From Synechococcales cyanobacterium CNB (GTDB lineage Bacteria; Planctomycetota; Phycisphaerae; Phycisphaerales; UBA1924), in contig SZOZ01000009.1 of assembly GCA_030263455.1 (NCBI GenBank), positions 62,001 to 126,000 on the forward strand: DNA of 64,000 bases. The letters are read 5' to 3'. Numbering within the stretch: the stretch's first letter is position 1; the number at the start of each line of letters is the position of its first letter. A model generated the notes under the pieces. That model did no database searches. It saw only the letters and a list, made by a program, of their open reading frames with translations, and had not been told where the DNA came from. Positions 43,131 through 52,948 of the stretch are shown piece by piece. A program made the translations under genes and the position numbers.

Positions 43131-45203
43131 ATGAAAGCCGACCATCAGAGCTACGGACGCGCGGCACGGGTCGCAACGCTTGGTCTTTCCATCCAGATCG
43201 TGCTCGCGGTCGCCATGCTGCTCTACGGCATCTACGGGAAAGACCACGCCGCGCTCACCGGCGCGTATTTCATCCTGATCGGCCTTCCCGCATGGCTCAT
43301 CCTCATCATCCTGTTCGACCAGCACCGGCGCGAGCGCCTCGAGGCCCAGGAGGCCGACAGTTTCGCCGCGGTCGAGTCGTCCTCGGTGTTCGAGGCCGGC
43401 TCGGCCGAACTCCGCGTTGCGGCCAAGCGGCTGAACGCCATTTACCGCTTCGTCCTCCCGGTCGTCAGCCTGCTGATCGCGGTTGTGCTGCTCGGGGTCG
43501 GCTACTGGCGGCTCCAGAGCGGGCGCGAGCTGATCCAGCCCGGCTCCCTCGATGACGCCGCGCTCCCGGGCTGGGCGATCGCCGTGGGGCTGTGCGTCTC
43601 GTTCATCGGGTTCGTCTTCGCCCGCTTCGTCTCGGGGATGGCCAAGCAGCCCATCTGGGCCAACCTCCGCGGCGGGGCGACCTACTCCGTCGGGGCGGCG
43701 CTCGTCGGCCTAGTCGTCGTCCTCGCCCACTTCATCGACGTTGCCGGCTCGGACGCCCTGCGACGCGTGCTGCCCGCGATCATCCCTGTCTTCATGCTCG
43801 CGCTCGGCGTGGAAGTGGTTCTCAACTTCCTGCTGGCGATGTACCGCCCGCGCAAGAAGGGCGAGCATCCGAGGCCCGCGTTCGACTCGCAGATTCTGGC
43901 GTTCCTCGCCGCGCCGGATCGGCTGGCGCGTTCGGTCGGGGAGGCGCTGGACTACCAGTTCGGGTTCGAGGTCCGCGGGACGTGGTTCTACCGGCTCATC
44001 ACGCGGGCATGGGTCTTGCTCGCGTTGCTCGGCGTCTGCGTGGTCTGGCTGCTCAGTTCGCTGGCGGTGGTGCAGCCTCACCAGCGCGGGATGCTGCTGC
44101 GATTCGGCCGTGTGGTGCACGAAGACCTCGGCCCCGGGCTGCACTTCAAGGCGCCGTGGCCGATCGACCGGCTGGTGGTGCCCGAACAGATGGAGCTCGA
44201 CTCGGCGGGCCGCCCGAGAGTCGTCGCCCGCACGGCGACGGGGGTGCGCACGCTCAACCTCGGCACCCCTCCCGCCGAGGGCACAGGTCCGATCCTGTGG
44301 ACCACCGAGCACGCCAAGGACGAGATTTTCTTCGTATGCCAGCCGTCCGGGGTCGACCGGGCCGGGCAGGAGCGTGCCCGCGACCTGGCGCTGATCGCGA
44401 TCGAGGTTCCGCTGCAGTACGCGGTGAGCAACCCTCGCCTGTACGACGAGCTCGGTCCACCGGCGATGCGCGACGACCTGCTGCGGAGCGTGGGTCAGCG
44501 TGCCGTGACGCGGTTCGTGTCGAGCGTGTCGATCGACGACGCCGTGGGCATGAACCGGGCGCAGCTGTCCGACCGCCTGCGCGTGGAAATCCAGGCGGCC
44601 TTTGACTCGCTGAACCCGGACGTGTCGGGCAGGCCGCGCGGAGCGGGCGTGGACATCCTGCAGGTCGGCGTCGCGGGCGTGCACCCGCCGCGGGAGGTCG
44701 CGCCGAAGTTCGAGCAGGTGGTGATCGCGCAGCAGAACCGCGCGGCGAAGATTGAAGCCGCGCGGGCGGACGAGGCGCAGACCCTCTCCCGCGTGGCCGG
44801 GAGCGTGGAGGCGGCGCGGCGCATCGCCAGGGCGATCGCCGCCCGAGACGCGGCGTCGCAGGAAGCGCAGCCGGAACTCACGCTCGAAGCCGAGCGCCTG
44901 ATCGAAGAGGCGGCAGGCGAAGCTGCGAAGATTCTGGCCGAGGCCCGCGCGGAGCGGTGGCGGACGCACATGGCGGCCAAGTCGCAGGCGGCCGAGTACG
45001 CGGGACGAGTCGCGGCGTACCGGGCGTCGCCGATGGTGTACCGCGCGGGGCTGTACTACGCCGCGCTCCTGGAGGCGATGAAGGACGCCCGGTTGTACGT
45101 CACGCCCGAAGACCTCGGCAACGTCCACGTGCGAGTCGAACTGCAGGACCGCACGACGGCCGGAAGCACCATCTTCACCGACGAGACTTCTGAAAGCCCG
45201 TAA
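43131..45203 (+). CDS. SPFH/HflK-like protein with multi-helix N-terminus
   Basis: 690 residues. The first ~290 residues have about six membrane helices (LSIQIVLAVAMLLYGIY, YFILIGLPAWLILIILF and others), and a seventh at 300-320 directly precedes an SPFH/band-7 domain: VVQPHQRGMLLRFGRVVHEDLGPGLHFKAPWP (quoted motifs HQRGMLLRFG and GLHFKAPWP). A helical region rich in Ala, Arg and Glu (~530-640) follows, with AKILAEARAERWRTHMAAKS. HflK/HflC proteins form ring-like membrane scaffolds that regulate the FtsH protease; the extra membrane domain is not in E. coli HflK. It is first of six genes on one strand. Start ATG 43131; ribosome site GGAAGA. Confidence 0.85.
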   Translation: MKADHQSYGRAARVATLGLSIQIVLAVAMLLYGIYGKDHAALTGAYFILIGLPAWLILIILFDQHRRERLEAQEADSFAAVESSSVFEAGSAELRVAAKRLNAIYRFVLPVVSLLIAVVLLGVGYWRLQSGRELIQPGSLDDAALPGWAIAVGLCVSFIGFVFARFVSGMAKQPIWANLRGGATYSVGAALVGLVVVLAHFIDVAGSDALRRVLPAIIPVFMLALGVEVVLNFLLAMYRPRKKGEHPRPAFDSQILAFLAAPDRLARSVGEALDYQFGFEVRGTWFYRLITRAWVLLALLGVCVVWLLSSLAVVQPHQRGMLLRFGRVVHEDLGPGLHFKAPWPIDRLVVPEQMELDSAGRPRVVARTATGVRTLNLGTPPAEGTGPILWTTEHAKDEIFFVCQPSGVDRAGQERARDLALIAIEVPLQYAVSNPRLYDELGPPAMRDDLLRSVGQRAVTRFVSSVSIDDAVGMNRAQLSDRLRVEIQAAFDSLNPDVSGRPRGAGVDILQVGVAGVHPPREVAPKFEQVVIAQQNRAAKIEAARADEAQTLSRVAGSVEAARRIARAIAARDAASQEAQPELTLEAERLIEEAAGEAAKILAEARAERWRTHMAAKSQAAEYAGRVAAYRASPMVYRAGLYYAALLEAMKDARLYVTPEDLGNVHVRVELQDRTTAGSTIFTDETSESP

Positions 45204-45248
45204 CCCCACCGCCGGGGCGAGCGCCGCTCGGCCCAACGGAGCGACCAC

Positions 45249-46313
45249 GTGCAGCGAGCCATCTCCATTCTGATGACGATCGTCTTCCTCCTCGCCCTGC
45301 TCTCGTTCACCGTGACGTACTCCGTCCGGTTCACGGAGAAGGCCGTGCTGACGACGTTCGGCAAACCCGCCGAGCAGCCGGTCGAGGACGAGGGGCTGAA
45401 GTTCAAGTGGCCTTACCCGGTGCAGGCGGTGACGAAGTACGACACGCGATCGCGCGTGCTCCAGTCGCGCCCCGAGGCGCAGCAGACGCGCGACGACCGG
45501 CAGATCATCATGGAGACGTTCCTGGTGTGGCGCGTGTCGGATCCGCTGGAGTTCTTCCGCACGTTCAGCAACGCCGGCGCGAGGCCGGAGGACCACTACC
45601 GCAAGGCGGAGCAGAGCCTCAACAACCTGCTGCGGTCGGCAATGGCGGAGACGGGCAAGTTTCGGCTCGACGAACTCTTCACGCCGGACGCTGGGGCATC
45701 GAAACTGGCCGAACTGGAGGGGCGGATCCTCGCCGCCCTCGGCTCGCCGGACGAGCGTGGCAAGAGCCTGAAGGACTACGGGATCGAGGCCGAACTTGTC
45801 GGGATCAACCGCATTCGCCTCGCGGAGTCGACGACGCAGGCGGTGAACGAACGGATGGCGGCGAACAGAGACCGCCTAGCCCGGGAGATCGAGAGCGAGG
45901 GCGAGGCCGTCGCCGAGGCGATCCGCTCGCAGGCCGAGTCCGACCGCCAGCGCATCCTCGACTTCGCCCGTGCCCGGGCGCGCGAGATCCAGGCGCAGGG
46001 GGACATCGAGGCGGGGCAGTATCTTGCGCAGATGAACGAGAACCCGGAACTCGCGGTCTTCCTGCGTGAGATCGACCTGCTGAAGCAGACGTGGAGCAAG
46101 CGCGTGACGTTGGTGCTGACGACGGGGACGCCGGGGCTGTCGTTGCTCGCGCCCGACGCGCTGAGCGGCCTGACGCCGGGCCAGATTCCGCCGAGCCGGC
46201 TGCCGGCCGAGTGGATGACCGCGGCCGCGGGTCGTACGGCCGGCGCGGCGCCCGCCTCCGGCTCGCCCGGCGCTGAGCCGGGGTCCGAGCCTTCGTCGGA
46301 GGAGCCGCGATGA
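45249..46313 (+). CDS. SPFH/HflC-like protein
   Basis: 354 residues. A single N-terminal helix (ISILMTIVFLLALLSFTV), then the SPFH domain: VRFTEKAVLTTFGKPAEQP, KFKWPYPVQAVTKYDTRSRVL, and IIMETFLVWRVSDPLEFFRTF; then HflC-style helices (LLRSAMAETGKFRLDELF and YGIEAELVGINRIRLAEST) and an Ala/Glu-rich coiled region to ~270. The C-terminal tail is low-complexity Pro/Ala/Gly/Glu. It likely forms mixed rings with the SPFH proteins before and after it. GTG start 45249 lies 45 nt after the previous stop; the gene overlaps the next by 4 bp (ATGA), so they are coupled. Confidence 0.9.
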   Translation: MQRAISILMTIVFLLALLSFTVTYSVRFTEKAVLTTFGKPAEQPVEDEGLKFKWPYPVQAVTKYDTRSRVLQSRPEAQQTRDDRQIIMETFLVWRVSDPLEFFRTFSNAGARPEDHYRKAEQSLNNLLRSAMAETGKFRLDELFTPDAGASKLAELEGRILAALGSPDERGKSLKDYGIEAELVGINRIRLAESTTQAVNERMAANRDRLAREIESEGEAVAEAIRSQAESDRQRILDFARARAREIQAQGDIEAGQYLAQMNENPELAVFLREIDLLKQTWSKRVTLVLTTGTPGLSLLAPDALSGLTPGQIPPSRLPAEWMTAAAGRTAGAAPASGSPGAEPGSEPSSEEPR

Positions 46314-47689
46314 GCGAGCACGAGACGGGAGCGCCGCAGCCGGAACGGGAGGCCTCGGTCACGCTGCGCCCCGGCGTGGCAGAGACGGACGCTTCGCTGA
46401 TGGACCCGGCGAACCAGTCGCTCGCCGAAGCGCTCCGGCTGACGTTCCGCATCCTGCAACTCATCATGATCGGGCTGGTCGCGGCGTACTTCCTCACGGG
46501 TTTCCAGTCGATCCAAGCGAATGAGCGCGGCGTGGCGCTGCTGTTCGGGCGGGTCGTGGCATCCGAGCTGCCGCCCGGTTTCAGGTTCGCCGCGCCGTAT
46601 CCGATCGGGGAGCTGGTGCGCGTGAACACCGGCGTGAACGCGCAGCCGCTGAACCGGGAGTACTGGCCCTACACGGAGGTCGGGCGCGAGGAGACGACAC
46701 CGATCGACCGGCTTCGGGGGCTGGCCAACATCAATCCGGCGGAGGACGGCTCACTCATTACCGCCGACGGGAACCTCGCGCACACGCAATGGGAAATCCA
46801 GTACCGGCGCGCCAACCCGACCGCGTACCTCCGCAACGTCTACACGCAGAACGAGATGGAGCTGGTCCGCGGCGCGGTGATGCGAGGCATCGTGCAGGCG
46901 GTCGCGGAGGTCTCGATCACCGGGCTGCTCACGCAATCGGGCGAAGGGGACGGCTCGGTGGAGACCCGGGCGCGAACCATCGCGCAGCAGACGCTGGACG
47001 CGCTGGACTCGGGGATCGAGATCGACCGGCTCGCGCTGAAGCGAAAGATTCCGCCGGTCTACCTGCGTGACCGCTTCGCGAACGTGCAGGCCGCGGAGTC
47101 GAAGAAGGGCGCCTCGCGCGAGACGGCGCAGCGCGCCGCGAACCAGCTGCTCAACGAGACGGCGGGGCGTGCCGCGCCGTACATCATCGCCGCGATCGAC
47201 GAGTACGAGGCCGCGCTGGCGCTGGGTGACAACGCCGGCGCGGACGCCGCGCTCGCCCGCATCAACGCGCTGCTGGACGGAGAGGCGCCGCCGGACCACA
47301 CCGGCGAAGCGCTGCTCTCGGGCGAGGTCTCGCGGATCATCGCGGAGGCGCGGCAGTACCGTTCGAGCGTGGTCAGCCGCTCGCGCGCGGAAGTCTCGCT
47401 CTACAAGGCGAAACTGGCCCAGTACCGCACGAACCCCGCCGTCATGGTCCACTCCGAGTGGGCGAACGCCGTGCGCGCCTTCTACCAGAACGACGGGCTG
47501 CAGACCATCCTGAACCCGCGCGGCGTGGGGCATCTCGAGATCGTGATCAACCAGGACCCGTTCGCGATGCAGGAGCGAGAGCGCGCCCGACGCCTGCAAC
47601 TCAACCGCGAGGCGATGCAGCAGCGCATGGAAGAGCAGCGCCGCGAGCGCTTCCGCACGCACGAAGGTCTCACCGCCACGCCCGACTGA
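46310..47689 (+). CDS. SPFH/HflK-like protein (third in operon)
   Basis: 459 residues. An acidic N-terminal ~45 residues face the cytoplasm, then one helix (ILQLIMIGLVAAYFLTGF). The SPFH domain follows: IQANERGVALLFGRVVASELPPGFRF, PYPIGELVRVNTGVN, THTQW-like AHTQWEIQYRRANPTAYL. Next come IEIDRLALKRKIPPVYLRDRF and long helices with EVSLYKAKLAQYRTNPAVM, HflK-like. It ends in a basic Gln/Arg-rich coiled tail. Start ATG 46310 overlaps the previous stop. The ABC ATPase starts 12 nt after its stop. Three SPFH genes in a row with different topology suggest a hetero-oligomeric ring. Confidence 0.9.
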   Translation: MSEHETGAPQPEREASVTLRPGVAETDASLMDPANQSLAEALRLTFRILQLIMIGLVAAYFLTGFQSIQANERGVALLFGRVVASELPPGFRFAAPYPIGELVRVNTGVNAQPLNREYWPYTEVGREETTPIDRLRGLANINPAEDGSLITADGNLAHTQWEIQYRRANPTAYLRNVYTQNEMELVRGAVMRGIVQAVAEVSITGLLTQSGEGDGSVETRARTIAQQTLDALDSGIEIDRLALKRKIPPVYLRDRFANVQAAESKKGASRETAQRAANQLLNETAGRAAPYIIAAIDEYEAALALGDNAGADAALARINALLDGEAPPDHTGEALLSGEVSRIIAEARQYRSSVVSRSRAEVSLYKAKLAQYRTNPAVMVHSEWANAVRAFYQNDGLQTILNPRGVGHLEIVINQDPFAMQERERARRLQLNREAMQQRMEEQRRERFRTHEGLTATPD

Positions 47690-47701
47690 CGCGGAGGAAC
47701 G

Positions 47702-48916
47702 ATGTCCGAACCCGCCACGCCCCCTCCACGCCGGCAGCCCGTCATCGCGTGCCAGGGCGTGACCAAGGTCTTCAAGGACTTCTGGATGCGCGACCGCGCC
47801 CGCGCGGTGGACTCTCTCACCTTCGAGGTCTACCCGCGCGAGGTCTTCGGCCTGCTCGGCCCCAACGGCTCGGGGAAGAGCACCACGATCAAGATGATCC
47901 TGGGGCTGCTGCGTCCCACGTCGGGCCGCATCGCGGTGTTCGCACGCCCGCCCTCGGACGTCGTCATCAAGCGCCGCATCGGCTACCTCCCCGAGGAGTC
48001 CTACCTCTACCCCTTCCTCAACGCCCGGGAGACCCTCGAGTACTACGGCAAGCTGTTCGAGATCGACCACGCCGTGCGCCGTCGGCGCATCGACGAACTG
48101 CTTGACATGGTCGGCCTGACGCACGCGCAGTACCGGCCCGTGCGCGACTACTCCAAGGGGATGCAGCGTCGCATCGGCATCGCGCAGGCGCTCATCAACG
48201 ATCCCGACCTGCTCATCCTCGACGAGCCGACCACCGGCCTCGACCCGATCGGCACGCGCCAGGTGAAAGACCTGATCGTGGAACTCGGCCGGCGCGGGAA
48301 GACGGTCCTGCTTTCGAGCCACCTGCTCGCCGACGTCGAGGACTGCGTGGACCGCCTCGTGATCCTCTACGGCGGCCGCAAGCGCGACGAGGGCACGTGC
48401 GACTCGATGCTCGAACGCCGCTCGCGCACCACGATCGAGACCGACGCGCTGGACGACGCCACCATCGCAGAGATCGACGCCCTCCTGCGCCGGCGATCGG
48501 GGGGCGAACGGGCGATCCTCCGCGTCGGGCACCCGCGCCAGACACTCGAAGAGAAGTTCCTCGACATCGTCGAGCAGGCGCAGCGTGAGCGCGCCGCGAC
48601 GAGCGGCGTCGTCCACGGCGGCGCGACGGCGGCTTTCCTGCGCGGCCCGGGGACAACGGAGGGCGACGCGCTCATCTCGGATTTGATGGCGCAGGAGCCG
48701 CCGCCACCACCCGCACAGCCCGCCCCCCCGGCAGAGCCTGCCCCGATGAGCGTGCTCGAATCGCTCGTGGATCAGGGAGGCGGAAAGCCCGACGCGGGTG
48801 CCGCGCCCACGCGGAGCGCGGAGCCTGCGACACCCGACGAGAGCGTGGATGAATCCGTGATCTCGTCTCTGCTGGATCGACCGCGCGAAGACGAGCAGCC
48901 GGGGCGCACGCCGTGA
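47702..48916 (+). CDS. ABC-2 type transporter ATPase
   Basis: 404 residues. ATPase domain ~17-240: Walker A GLLGPNGSGKSTTIKM (about 58), Q/E loop YLPEESYLYPFLNARETL, signature DYSKGMQRRIGIAQAL (about 143), Walker B LLILDEPTTGLDPIG and H-loop SSHLL. A C-terminal regulatory part (~240-320) is followed by a Pro/Ala/Glu-rich tail to 404, which is longer than usual and may bind SPFH partners or the membrane. Ribosome site GCGGAGGAAC precedes ATG 47702 by 7 nt. It energises the next gene, a 12-helix-type permease; GTGA overlap (48913-48916) couples them. Confidence 0.95.
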   Translation: MSEPATPPPRRQPVIACQGVTKVFKDFWMRDRARAVDSLTFEVYPREVFGLLGPNGSGKSTTIKMILGLLRPTSGRIAVFARPPSDVVIKRRIGYLPEESYLYPFLNARETLEYYGKLFEIDHAVRRRRIDELLDMVGLTHAQYRPVRDYSKGMQRRIGIAQALINDPDLLILDEPTTGLDPIGTRQVKDLIVELGRRGKTVLLSSHLLADVEDCVDRLVILYGGRKRDEGTCDSMLERRSRTTIETDALDDATIAEIDALLRRRSGGERAILRVGHPRQTLEEKFLDIVEQAQRERAATSGVVHGGATAAFLRGPGTTEGDALISDLMAQEPPPPPAQPAPPAEPAPMSVLESLVDQGGGKPDAGAAPTRSAEPATPDESVDESVISSLLDRPREDEQPGRTP

Positions 48917-50835
48917 AGATCAGCGACGCGATCCGCCGACTCAACCTCGTGCAGCGATCGTTCGCCTTCAAGGTGATCGCGTCGATCGTGATGGTGGCCG
49001 GAGCGATCGTCGGGTTCGCCGCGTATGCCGTCTACCGCACGGCCCCGCTGGCCTCGCCGATCATCGAACCCGGCGAGACGCCGGCGGCGACGCGCCCGGG
49101 CGCAACCGACGACCCGATCGAGTCCACCCGGCTCGCCCTCGAACAGATCCTGGCCGCACGCACGGACACGACCGCGCTCGGCGTCGGCGTAGCAGTGGTC
49201 GCCGGTCTCGCGCTGCTGGTGACCTGGTTCGGCCTCGCGCTGACGTATCTCGCGCTGCTCGCGGTCGTCGCGCTCGTCGCCGTGCCGCTCATGCTCGTGG
49301 ACGGCTCGCGGAGCCTCGGCCTGCTGATCGGCGGCGCGGCGGCCCTCACCGCCGCGTTCACGATCCTGCTCGAAGCCGCCCGCGTCGCGCTCTCCGGCAG
49401 CGGCCCGGTGCGCGCCGTCGCCCGCAACGTCCTCGCCGAAGCGGTGCGGATGAAGTTCTCACTGGTCTTCATCGTCATCCTGATCGTGGGCCTGGCCGCG
49501 CTGCCCGGCGTGCTCGACGAATCGCAACCGCTGCGCTACCGCGTTCAGACGTTCATGAGTTTCGGGACGGGACTGTCGTACTGGGTGATCGCGGTGCTCA
49601 CCGTGCTCTTCTCGGCAGCGACGGTCGCCTTCGAGCAGCGCGACCGAATCATCTGGCAGACGATGACAAAGCCCGTCGCCCCGTGGCAGTACGTGCTGGG
49701 CAAGTGGCTCGGCGTCGTCGCGCTGAGCGGCGTGCTGCTCGCCGTGTGCGCATCCGGCGTCTTCCTCTTCGTGGACTACTTGCGCACGCGGCCGGCGATC
49801 GGCGAGCGAGAGGCGTACGTCGCCGCATCGCCGGACGAGTGGGTCACCGAGGATCGCCTGGTGCTGGAAACACAGGTGCTCGCGGCTCGCGTGACGGTGG
49901 ACATCGACCCGCCCGTCAAGCCTACGGACGCCGAGTTCCGCCGCGCCGTCGAGGAGTTCATCCGCAACGAGCGCGTCGGCAACGAGTCCTTCGCCCGCGA
50001 TCCGTCCGAGCGAAAGAAGGTCGAGGATGACCTCTACAAGAGTTGGGAGCGCGCGTTCCGGGCCGTCCCGCCCGGCGGGATCAAGCACTACGTCTACCGC
50101 GGTCTGGGGCCGGCCCGCGCCGCGAACGCCCCCATCACGTTCCGCCACCGCGTCGATGCAGGCTCGAACGCGCCGGACGAGTTCGTCTACGTCTCGTTCA
50201 TTTTCGGGGCCGAAAGCCCGCAGATCTACGTCCGCCGCCTGAGCCTCGGCTTCTACCACTCCATGACCATTCCCGCGGCCGTCGTCGAATCCAGCGGCGA
50301 AGTCCGGCTCGCGGTCGCCAACGGCAACCTCGAGAACGGCGTGCCCAACGACGACACGATCAGTTTCCCCCCCGGCGGCCTGGAACTCTCCTACTCCGCG
50401 GGGAGTTACCGTGCCAACTTCGTGCGCGGCGTCCTGCTGCTCTGGGTGAAACTCGCCTTCCTCTCGATGCTCACCATCCTCGCCTCCACGTCGCTCAGTT
50501 TTCCGGTGACGTGCCTGGTCGCCTTCGGGGCGTTCCTGGCGGCGGAAGGCTCGCTCTACATGACCGGCGCGCTGGAGCACTTCCGCACCGAGGACGAGCA
50601 CGGCAATGTCAACTACCTGCTGGTCGTCGCCGAGTGGATCACCATGGGCGTTGCCTGGGTCTTCTCGGGCTACGGCGAGATCCGGCCGACCGTGAAACTC
50701 GTCGAAGGGAAGCTGATCCCGTGGGGTGAGGTCGCACGGGGCGTCGCCATCCTCGCCTCCATCACAGCCGCGCTGTACGGCGCGGCCGTCCTCGCTTTCC
50801 GCCGGCGCGAACTCGCCACCTACTCGGGCCACTGA
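48913..50835 (+). CDS. ABC-2 type transporter permease
   Basis: 640 residues from GTG 48913. Helices near 15-40, 78-100, 104-130, 140-158 and 174-195 precede the ABC-2-like core: SYWVIAVLTVLFSAATVAFE, QRDRIIWQTMTKPVAPWQYVLGKWLG (typical cytoplasmic loop; quoted in part), then a large extracytoplasmic domain (~290-510; RVTVDIDPPVKPTDAEFRRA and FRHRVDAGSNAPDEFV) and a last group of four helices. The periplasmic domain is unusually large. It is coupled to the ATPase by GTGA overlap. The transported substrate is unknown; a second copy of the general architecture (474 aa) is divergent at 41391. Confidence 0.88.
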   Translation: MKISDAIRRLNLVQRSFAFKVIASIVMVAGAIVGFAAYAVYRTAPLASPIIEPGETPAATRPGATDDPIESTRLALEQILAARTDTTALGVGVAVVAGLALLVTWFGLALTYLALLAVVALVAVPLMLVDGSRSLGLLIGGAAALTAAFTILLEAARVALSGSGPVRAVARNVLAEAVRMKFSLVFIVILIVGLAALPGVLDESQPLRYRVQTFMSFGTGLSYWVIAVLTVLFSAATVAFEQRDRIIWQTMTKPVAPWQYVLGKWLGVVALSGVLLAVCASGVFLFVDYLRTRPAIGEREAYVAASPDEWVTEDRLVLETQVLAARVTVDIDPPVKPTDAEFRRAVEEFIRNERVGNESFARDPSERKKVEDDLYKSWERAFRAVPPGGIKHYVYRGLGPARAANAPITFRHRVDAGSNAPDEFVYVSFIFGAESPQIYVRRLSLGFYHSMTIPAAVVESSGEVRLAVANGNLENGVPNDDTISFPPGGLELSYSAGSYRANFVRGVLLLWVKLAFLSMLTILASTSLSFPVTCLVAFGAFLAAEGSLYMTGALEHFRTEDEHGNVNYLLVVAEWITMGVAWVFSGYGEIRPTVKLVEGKLIPWGEVARGVAILASITAALYGAAVLAFRRRELATYSGH

Positions 50836-50890
50836 CCGATCCCGCACCCGCCCTCGGGCGTACAAAGGGCGCGAGCGACGGAGACGCGAC

Positions 50891-52870
50891 ATGAGACGCG
50901 ACACCTTCGTGCAGATCATCGCCGCGGCGGCCGCCTTCATCGCGCTGGGCGCGTCGGCCCTCCTCGGCGCGCAGCTCACGTCTTCAGCCGGGCAGCACAA
51001 GCTGGTCTACACCGACCGCGCGGAGGACGGCGACCCGCCGCAGGTCGCGGTCGGAATCGCCATGGGCGCGTTCCGGGGCGTGTTCGTGAACTTCCTCTGG
51101 CTGCGCGCCAACACCCTCAAGGAAGAGGGCAAGTTCTACGAGGCGCTCGAACTTGCCCGCGCGATCACGCGGTTGCAGCCTCGGTTCCCGCAGGTGTGGG
51201 TCTTCCACGCCTGGAACATGGCGTACAACATCTCGGTCTCAACGCACACGCCCGACGAGCGCTGGCAGTGGGTGCAGGCCGGCATCCGGCTGCTGCGCGA
51301 CGAGGCGATCCCCGCGAACCCGAACGACATGCTCCTGCACAAGGAGCTGGCGTGGATCTACCTCCACAAGATCGCGGGCATCACCGACGACGCCAACCAG
51401 TTCTACAAGCGCAAGGTCGCGGAGGAATGGACGGTCAACCTCGGCGAGCCACCCCCTCCGACGCCAAAGGACCGGAGCACGGCCAACGCGATCAACCGCT
51501 ACGTCGAATGGCTGACGCCCATCGCCGAGGCGGCGCAGACGCCGGAGGAGCTCGCCCGCCGCTCGCCCCCGGCCGCGGCGTTGCTGCGGCGCATCCAGGC
51601 GGATGTTGGTGACCCGCCGGACCGCACGCTGCTGCGGCGCTACGAGAGGCTCAGGGCGCTGGAGCGTTCGGCCCACCGCCGGCAGATCGAGGCGTCGATG
51701 GGTCCGAACAACTCGGCGATGCTCTCGCTGATGCGCGACCCGCAGTACGCCGACGCCTGGCCCGAGGCGCTCGCGTTCGTGCGTCGAAAGACGCTCACGG
51801 CGGAGTACCGCATGGACCCGCTGCGGATGATCCGCTACACGCGCAAATACGGCCCGATCGACTGGCGCCACCCGGCGGCGCACTCGCTCTACTGGGGCGC
51901 CAAGGGCGTCGAAGAGGCGCTCGGCCGCTGGCACGAGGGGAACAAGCGCGACTTCGATTTCATCAACTCGGATCGCATCGTGATCCAGTCGCTCCAGGAG
52001 CTGTACCGCTCCGGCGAGATCTACTTCAACTTCCTCGAGTTCACGAGCGGCATGGAGAGTTTCTACATGGCCTCGGTGAACCCGCACTTCGTCGATTCCT
52101 ACGGCAACGTGCTGGCCGAACTCGTGCAACGCTCGTGGGCGGACCGCGCCGACCGCGCGTACTCCGTCTACGCCGCGGGGTACGAGAACTTCCTGAAGGA
52201 CGCGGTCCGTTTCTTCTACCGGCGCGGCCAGTTCGACGAGGCCGAACGCCACTACCGCAAACTCGGCACGCTGATGATCGGCGACCAGTACTTCCAGAAC
52301 CTGAACGATCCGATGCGGGCGTGGGACTACTCGCGACCGCTGCAGGAGTTCGTCCACTTCGAGTTGCAGAACGAGCGGATTCTCTCGGCGTACGTCGCCG
52401 TCTCGGAGATCGTCGGCGCGCTCCAGGGGGCCTACGCCTCGGGCCTGCTGGGCGACGACGAGGAGCTGTTCCGCGCACAGTTCGACTACGCCCGCACCGC
52501 GCACGCGTTCTACATGCAGCGGCAGTTGCGCGAGACCGTGGCGATGGGCGCGCAGGCCGGGCGCACCGAGTTCCTCGACCGCGACTTCCGAATCGTGGCG
52601 GGGCAGGTCTTCCGTGAACTGATCCTGCTGGTGCCGGTCGCGGACGCCTCGGCGATGTACAACCGTGCACCCGAGGACCTCCGCCGGTTCGTGTACGACC
52701 TGCTGGCCGAGGTTTATCGCGAGCCGATGGACGCCCAGGCCCGCGAGCAGACGGGCGAGTCGTTCAACGACCTCTTCCCCGAGCCGCCCGGCATGGCCGC
52801 CCACCGCGCCATGATGGAGCAGCGCGCCCGTGAACGGGCCGAGCAACGCATCGACGTCGCGCCGAAGTAG
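50891..52870 (+). CDS. TPR-like membrane-anchored protein
   Basis: 659 residues. One N-terminal helix (IIAAAAAFIALGASALLGAQL) and a soluble region made of helix pairs. The first pairs show TPR character: FVNFLWLRANTLKEEGKFYEALELARAITRLQPRFP (quoted motifs EEGKFYEALELARAI and FPQVWVFHAWNMAYN), and later RGQFDEAERHYRKLGTLM. No catalytic motif. As the last gene of the SPFH-ABC operon, 55 nt after the permease, it probably serves as a scaffold for the complex on the periplasmic side. Start ATG 50891; longer in-frame readings upstream overlap the permease gene. Confidence 0.7.
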   Translation: MRRDTFVQIIAAAAAFIALGASALLGAQLTSSAGQHKLVYTDRAEDGDPPQVAVGIAMGAFRGVFVNFLWLRANTLKEEGKFYEALELARAITRLQPRFPQVWVFHAWNMAYNISVSTHTPDERWQWVQAGIRLLRDEAIPANPNDMLLHKELAWIYLHKIAGITDDANQFYKRKVAEEWTVNLGEPPPPTPKDRSTANAINRYVEWLTPIAEAAQTPEELARRSPPAAALLRRIQADVGDPPDRTLLRRYERLRALERSAHRRQIEASMGPNNSAMLSLMRDPQYADAWPEALAFVRRKTLTAEYRMDPLRMIRYTRKYGPIDWRHPAAHSLYWGAKGVEEALGRWHEGNKRDFDFINSDRIVIQSLQELYRSGEIYFNFLEFTSGMESFYMASVNPHFVDSYGNVLAELVQRSWADRADRAYSVYAAGYENFLKDAVRFFYRRGQFDEAERHYRKLGTLMIGDQYFQNLNDPMRAWDYSRPLQEFVHFELQNERILSAYVAVSEIVGALQGAYASGLLGDDEELFRAQFDYARTAHAFYMQRQLRETVAMGAQAGRTEFLDRDFRIVAGQVFRELILLVPVADASAMYNRAPEDLRRFVYDLLAEVYREPMDAQAREQTGESFNDLFPEPPGMAAHRAMMEQRARERAEQRIDVAPK

Positions 52871-52948
52871 CGGTGGGCATTGTGCCCTGATTTGTGCAAA
52901 CGCAGTTGCGGCAGGCGCGAGGCACGACGGTTGAGCACGCTGGTGAGA

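Noticed and set aside
49459-51000. Long minus-strand frame opposite the ABC-2 permease and TPR gene
   Set aside because: Antisense shadow; composition is typical of reversed GC-rich codons.
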